From JAIVGV01 sp035295985 (GTDB lineage Bacteria > Acidobacteriota > Blastocatellia > Pyrinomonadales > Pyrinomonadaceae): 42,399 nucleotides of DNA. A model generated the notes under the pieces. It was given only the letters and a program-made list of their open reading frames with translations. It was not told the origin of the DNA and did not search any database. Location of the stretch: NCBI GenBank assembly GCA_035295985.1, contig DATHBT010000074.1:1-42399 (forward strand), read 5' to 3'. The translations under genes and the position numbers were made by a program. This document shows positions 40,677 through 42,399 of this stretch, piece by piece (the first letter of the stretch is position 1; the number at the start of each line of letters is the position of its first letter).

Positions 40677-42399
40677 TCAGCGCCTCCGCGCCGGCGCGGC
40701 CGGGATCGATTTCGGCAGGCTGACGAGGTTGGCGAAGAGTCGGTACGCGCCGGGCACGCCCGCGGGGAGCTGCCGGAAGAAGCTGTAGGAGGTATAGACG
40801 TAGTGGCCGCGGCCCAAGCGCGCGTAAACCATGCCGCCGCGGTTCTCCGGCTCGCCCGCGTCGTGCGATTCGAGCAGCGCGGTGTAGCGCGGATCAACCT
40901 CGGTGAAGTTGTAGAGGTTGCGCTCCTGCACCCAGCCGGCGAAGTCTTCCGGCGTGATGCGGTTCGGGCGCGTGAAGGCCGCGTGCGCGGGTTCGAGTAT
41001 GCGGACGGGCGCGGTCTCGTCAACGACGCGGGAGATCGTCTGCGCGCCGCGCGCGTCCCGCAGTTGCATCGCGGCCGGGAAAGGCGCGAGGTTCTGCTCC
41101 GCGTAGTCGGGCCGCTGGTACTGGACGACGAGCGCGCCGCCGCGCTCGACGAACTCGACGAGGCGCTTGTGGTTGGCGACGAAGTCGGGGCGCGTCTGCG
41201 AGGCGCGGACGCCGACTACGATGGTGTCGAAGCGCGAAAGGTCGCCGGCGGCGAGGTCTGCCTCTTCGAGCGGCGTCACGCGCAGCCCCATCCGCCTGAG
41301 TGCTTCGGGTACTTCGTCGCCGCTCCCCATTACGTAGCCGACGCTTACGTCCGCGACGCGCAGATCGAAGACGAGCACGTCGGCCGTCTGCCACGTGAAG
41401 TAGCGGCGCGCGTCGATGTGCGGGTAGTCGATGACGCGCGCGCCGTCGTTGAACCAGCGCGTCGGGCCGCGCCTCGCCTCGGCGCGGAAGCCGGCGGCGA
41501 CCGCGCCGCGCAGATCATAGCGGCCGGCCTTCGTCCCGCGCGGCAGGCGCACGCGCGTCTTCCGCGTCGCGCGCTCGCCCCGCCTCGTGAAGCGGAAGGT
41601 GTGCGCGTCGGGCGTCTTCGTCCAGCCGTGATTCTGGCTGACGCCCGCGGCCCCCGTCACCACGGCCTCGCCCTCCGGCTCGGTCGTGCGCGCGACGTTG
41701 TTCGTCAACTGCATCGTGAACTCGACGGTCGCGCCGCGCGCCGCGCGGTGGAGCGGCACGACGACGAGCCGCGGCGAGAGCTGCACGTCCAACTCGTGAA
41801 CGACGCTCACCTCGCGGCGCACCTCGCCGCGCACGGCGTCGAGCAGGCGGTGCTCGACCGCGCGCTCGTAAGTCAGCCGTTCCCCGCCCGCCTCGAACGC
41901 GACCTCGGCGCGCAGCGGCGGCGGCGCGAACGGCATCGCCTTCGGCTGATCGTCGTACCAGACGTAGAGGTCGCCCCGCCGCGCGTGACGGAACCAGTAA
42001 GGCCGCGTCGGCTCGGCCGTCTGCGGGACGGTGACGCGGAAGTAGGCCGCGCGTGTCGCGCGCTCCCGGTTCGACTGCAAAGCGTTGACGCCTTCGGGCG
42101 GCGCGATCTCCTCGACCTTCCACCCTTCGGGCGCTCGCAGCCGCAAGCCTGCAACGCTCACGTCCGCCGACTCCGACGCGTAGGCGCGCACGGCGACCGT
42201 GAGCGAGTCGCCGCGCGCGACCGTCTCCGCGTCCGCGAGCGCGTCGAGGCGCAGGCCGAGCGCGAGGCGCAGGGCCTCGGCGAACTCAGACTCCTTGCGC
42301 GCTAGCAGCAGGTCTGCGTCGCGCACGCGCGCCGACTCGGCCGCCGCCGCGCCGTCTCCGGCCGGCCGGCCCGCGTCGTCGAGTTTCGCCAGATGCGCT
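40677..42399 (-). CDS. Large PIG-L/LmbE-type deacetylase, C-terminal part (5' end outside window)
   Basis: The frame is open to the end of the window without a stop; the GTG at 42326 is not taken as the start, because the sequence beyond it reads as normal protein (AHLAKLDDAGRPAGD). The visible 573 residues contain an alpha-galactosidase NEW3-like or Ig-like sandwich (SLTVAVRAYASESADVSVAG, APEGWKVEEI) and a second sandwich, then a GATase-like Rossmann domain in the last 200 residues (FDTIVVGVRASQTRPDFV, LVEFVERGGALVVQYQRPDY), and the family's end GHYVYTSYSFFRQLPAGVPG. This is the C-terminal half of the about 850-residue PIG-L-type proteins of Acidobacteriota and Bacteroidetes; the zinc-dependent deacetylase domain itself would lie beyond the window and is not seen. 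Confidence 0.82.
   Translation of the reverse strand, partial: AHLAKLDDAGRPAGDGAAAAESARVRDADLLLARKESEFAEALRLALGLRLDALADAETVARGDSLTVAVRAYASESADVSVAGLRLRAPEGWKVEEIAPPEGVNALQSNRERATRAAYFRVTVPQTAEPTRPYWFRHARRGDLYVWYDDQPKAMPFAPPPLRAEVAFEAGGERLTYERAVEHRLLDAVRGEVRREVSVVHELDVQLSPRLVVVPLHRAARGATVEFTMQLTNNVARTTEPEGEAVVTGAAGVSQNHGWTKTPDAHTFRFTRRGERATRKTRVRLPRGTKAGRYDLRGAVAAGFRAEARRGPTRWFNDGARVIDYPHIDARRYFTWQTADVLVFDLRVADVSVGYVMGSGDEVPEALRRMGLRVTPLEEADLAAGDLSRFDTIVVGVRASQTRPDFVANHKRLVEFVERGGALVVQYQRPDYAEQNLAPFPAAMQLRDARGAQTISRVVDETAPVRILEPAHAAFTRPNRITPEDFAGWVQERNLYNFTEVDPRYTALLESHDAGEPENRGGMVYARLGRGHYVYTSYSFFRQLPAGVPGAYRLFANLVSLPKSIPAAPARRR

Overview
This is a GC-rich chromosomal window that looks like Acidobacteriota, most likely class Blastocatellia (Pyrinomonadaceae-like). 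The assignment is an inference from gene content: an Oar-type TonB receptor with an N-terminal carboxypeptidase-regulatory domain, an ECF sigma factor of the Sigma70_ECF (TIGR02999) type next to a Ser/Thr kinase with TolB-like and TPR parts, a ScyD/ScyE-family protein, and many secreted proteins of unknown function. No rRNA, tRNA, CRISPR array, prophage or transposase gene was seen.

Layout. 1-3.75 kb (+): the 3' end of a carboxypeptidase-regulatory-domain protein, then a GH63/MGH1-like glucosidase, a terminator and a large nested palindromic repeat. 4.2-12 kb (-): a long secreted protein of unknown function; a block of nurA (nuclease), a zinc-ribbon membrane protein, a HAS-barrel-like protein and a secreted PH-like protein; a small BamE-like secreted protein; a periplasmic TPR protein; a tiny exported protein. 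12.4-19.1 kb (+): a PilZ-like protein and a 2081-residue exported beta-propeller/Ig-like protein. 19.2-22.8 kb (-): a conserved CxxC protein and an arsenosugar cluster (glycosyltransferase, AhpD-like protein, ArsS radical SAM) headed by a sterol desaturase/fatty acid hydroxylase-like protein. 23-25.7 kb (-): ScyD-like protein and two secreted cupins. 25.9-29.2 kb (+): ECF sigma and kinase. 29.4-33.2 kb (-): TonB receptor. 33.6-37.4 kb (-): a four-gene set of ketosynthase, DUF4383-like membrane protein, methyltransferase and FAD-dependent reductase that resembles a small lipid or polyketide pathway. 37.7-40 kb (+): a secreted subtilisin. 40.1-42.4 kb (-): a lipoprotein and the C-terminal part of a large PIG-L-type protein that runs out of the window.

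The most unusual content is between the genes. At least five families of palindromic intergenic elements occur. Two of them (called A and B here) have arms made of 7-nt units, each a fixed trinucleotide plus a variable tetranucleotide, running for exactly 31 nt in most arms, around a short core whose ends are conserved between copies. These elements fill the gaps almost exactly, lie directly against start codons of nurA and the HAS-barrel gene, and in two places (ECF sigma, methyltransferase) the repeat itself supplies the stop codon of the gene before it. No transposase for them is in the window. The other points of interest are a nurA/HAS-barrel block without a HerA ATPase, an arsenosugar cluster without arsM, a shared 32-bp motif upstream of two secreted-protein genes next to the ECF sigma factor, and the ketosynthase cassette.
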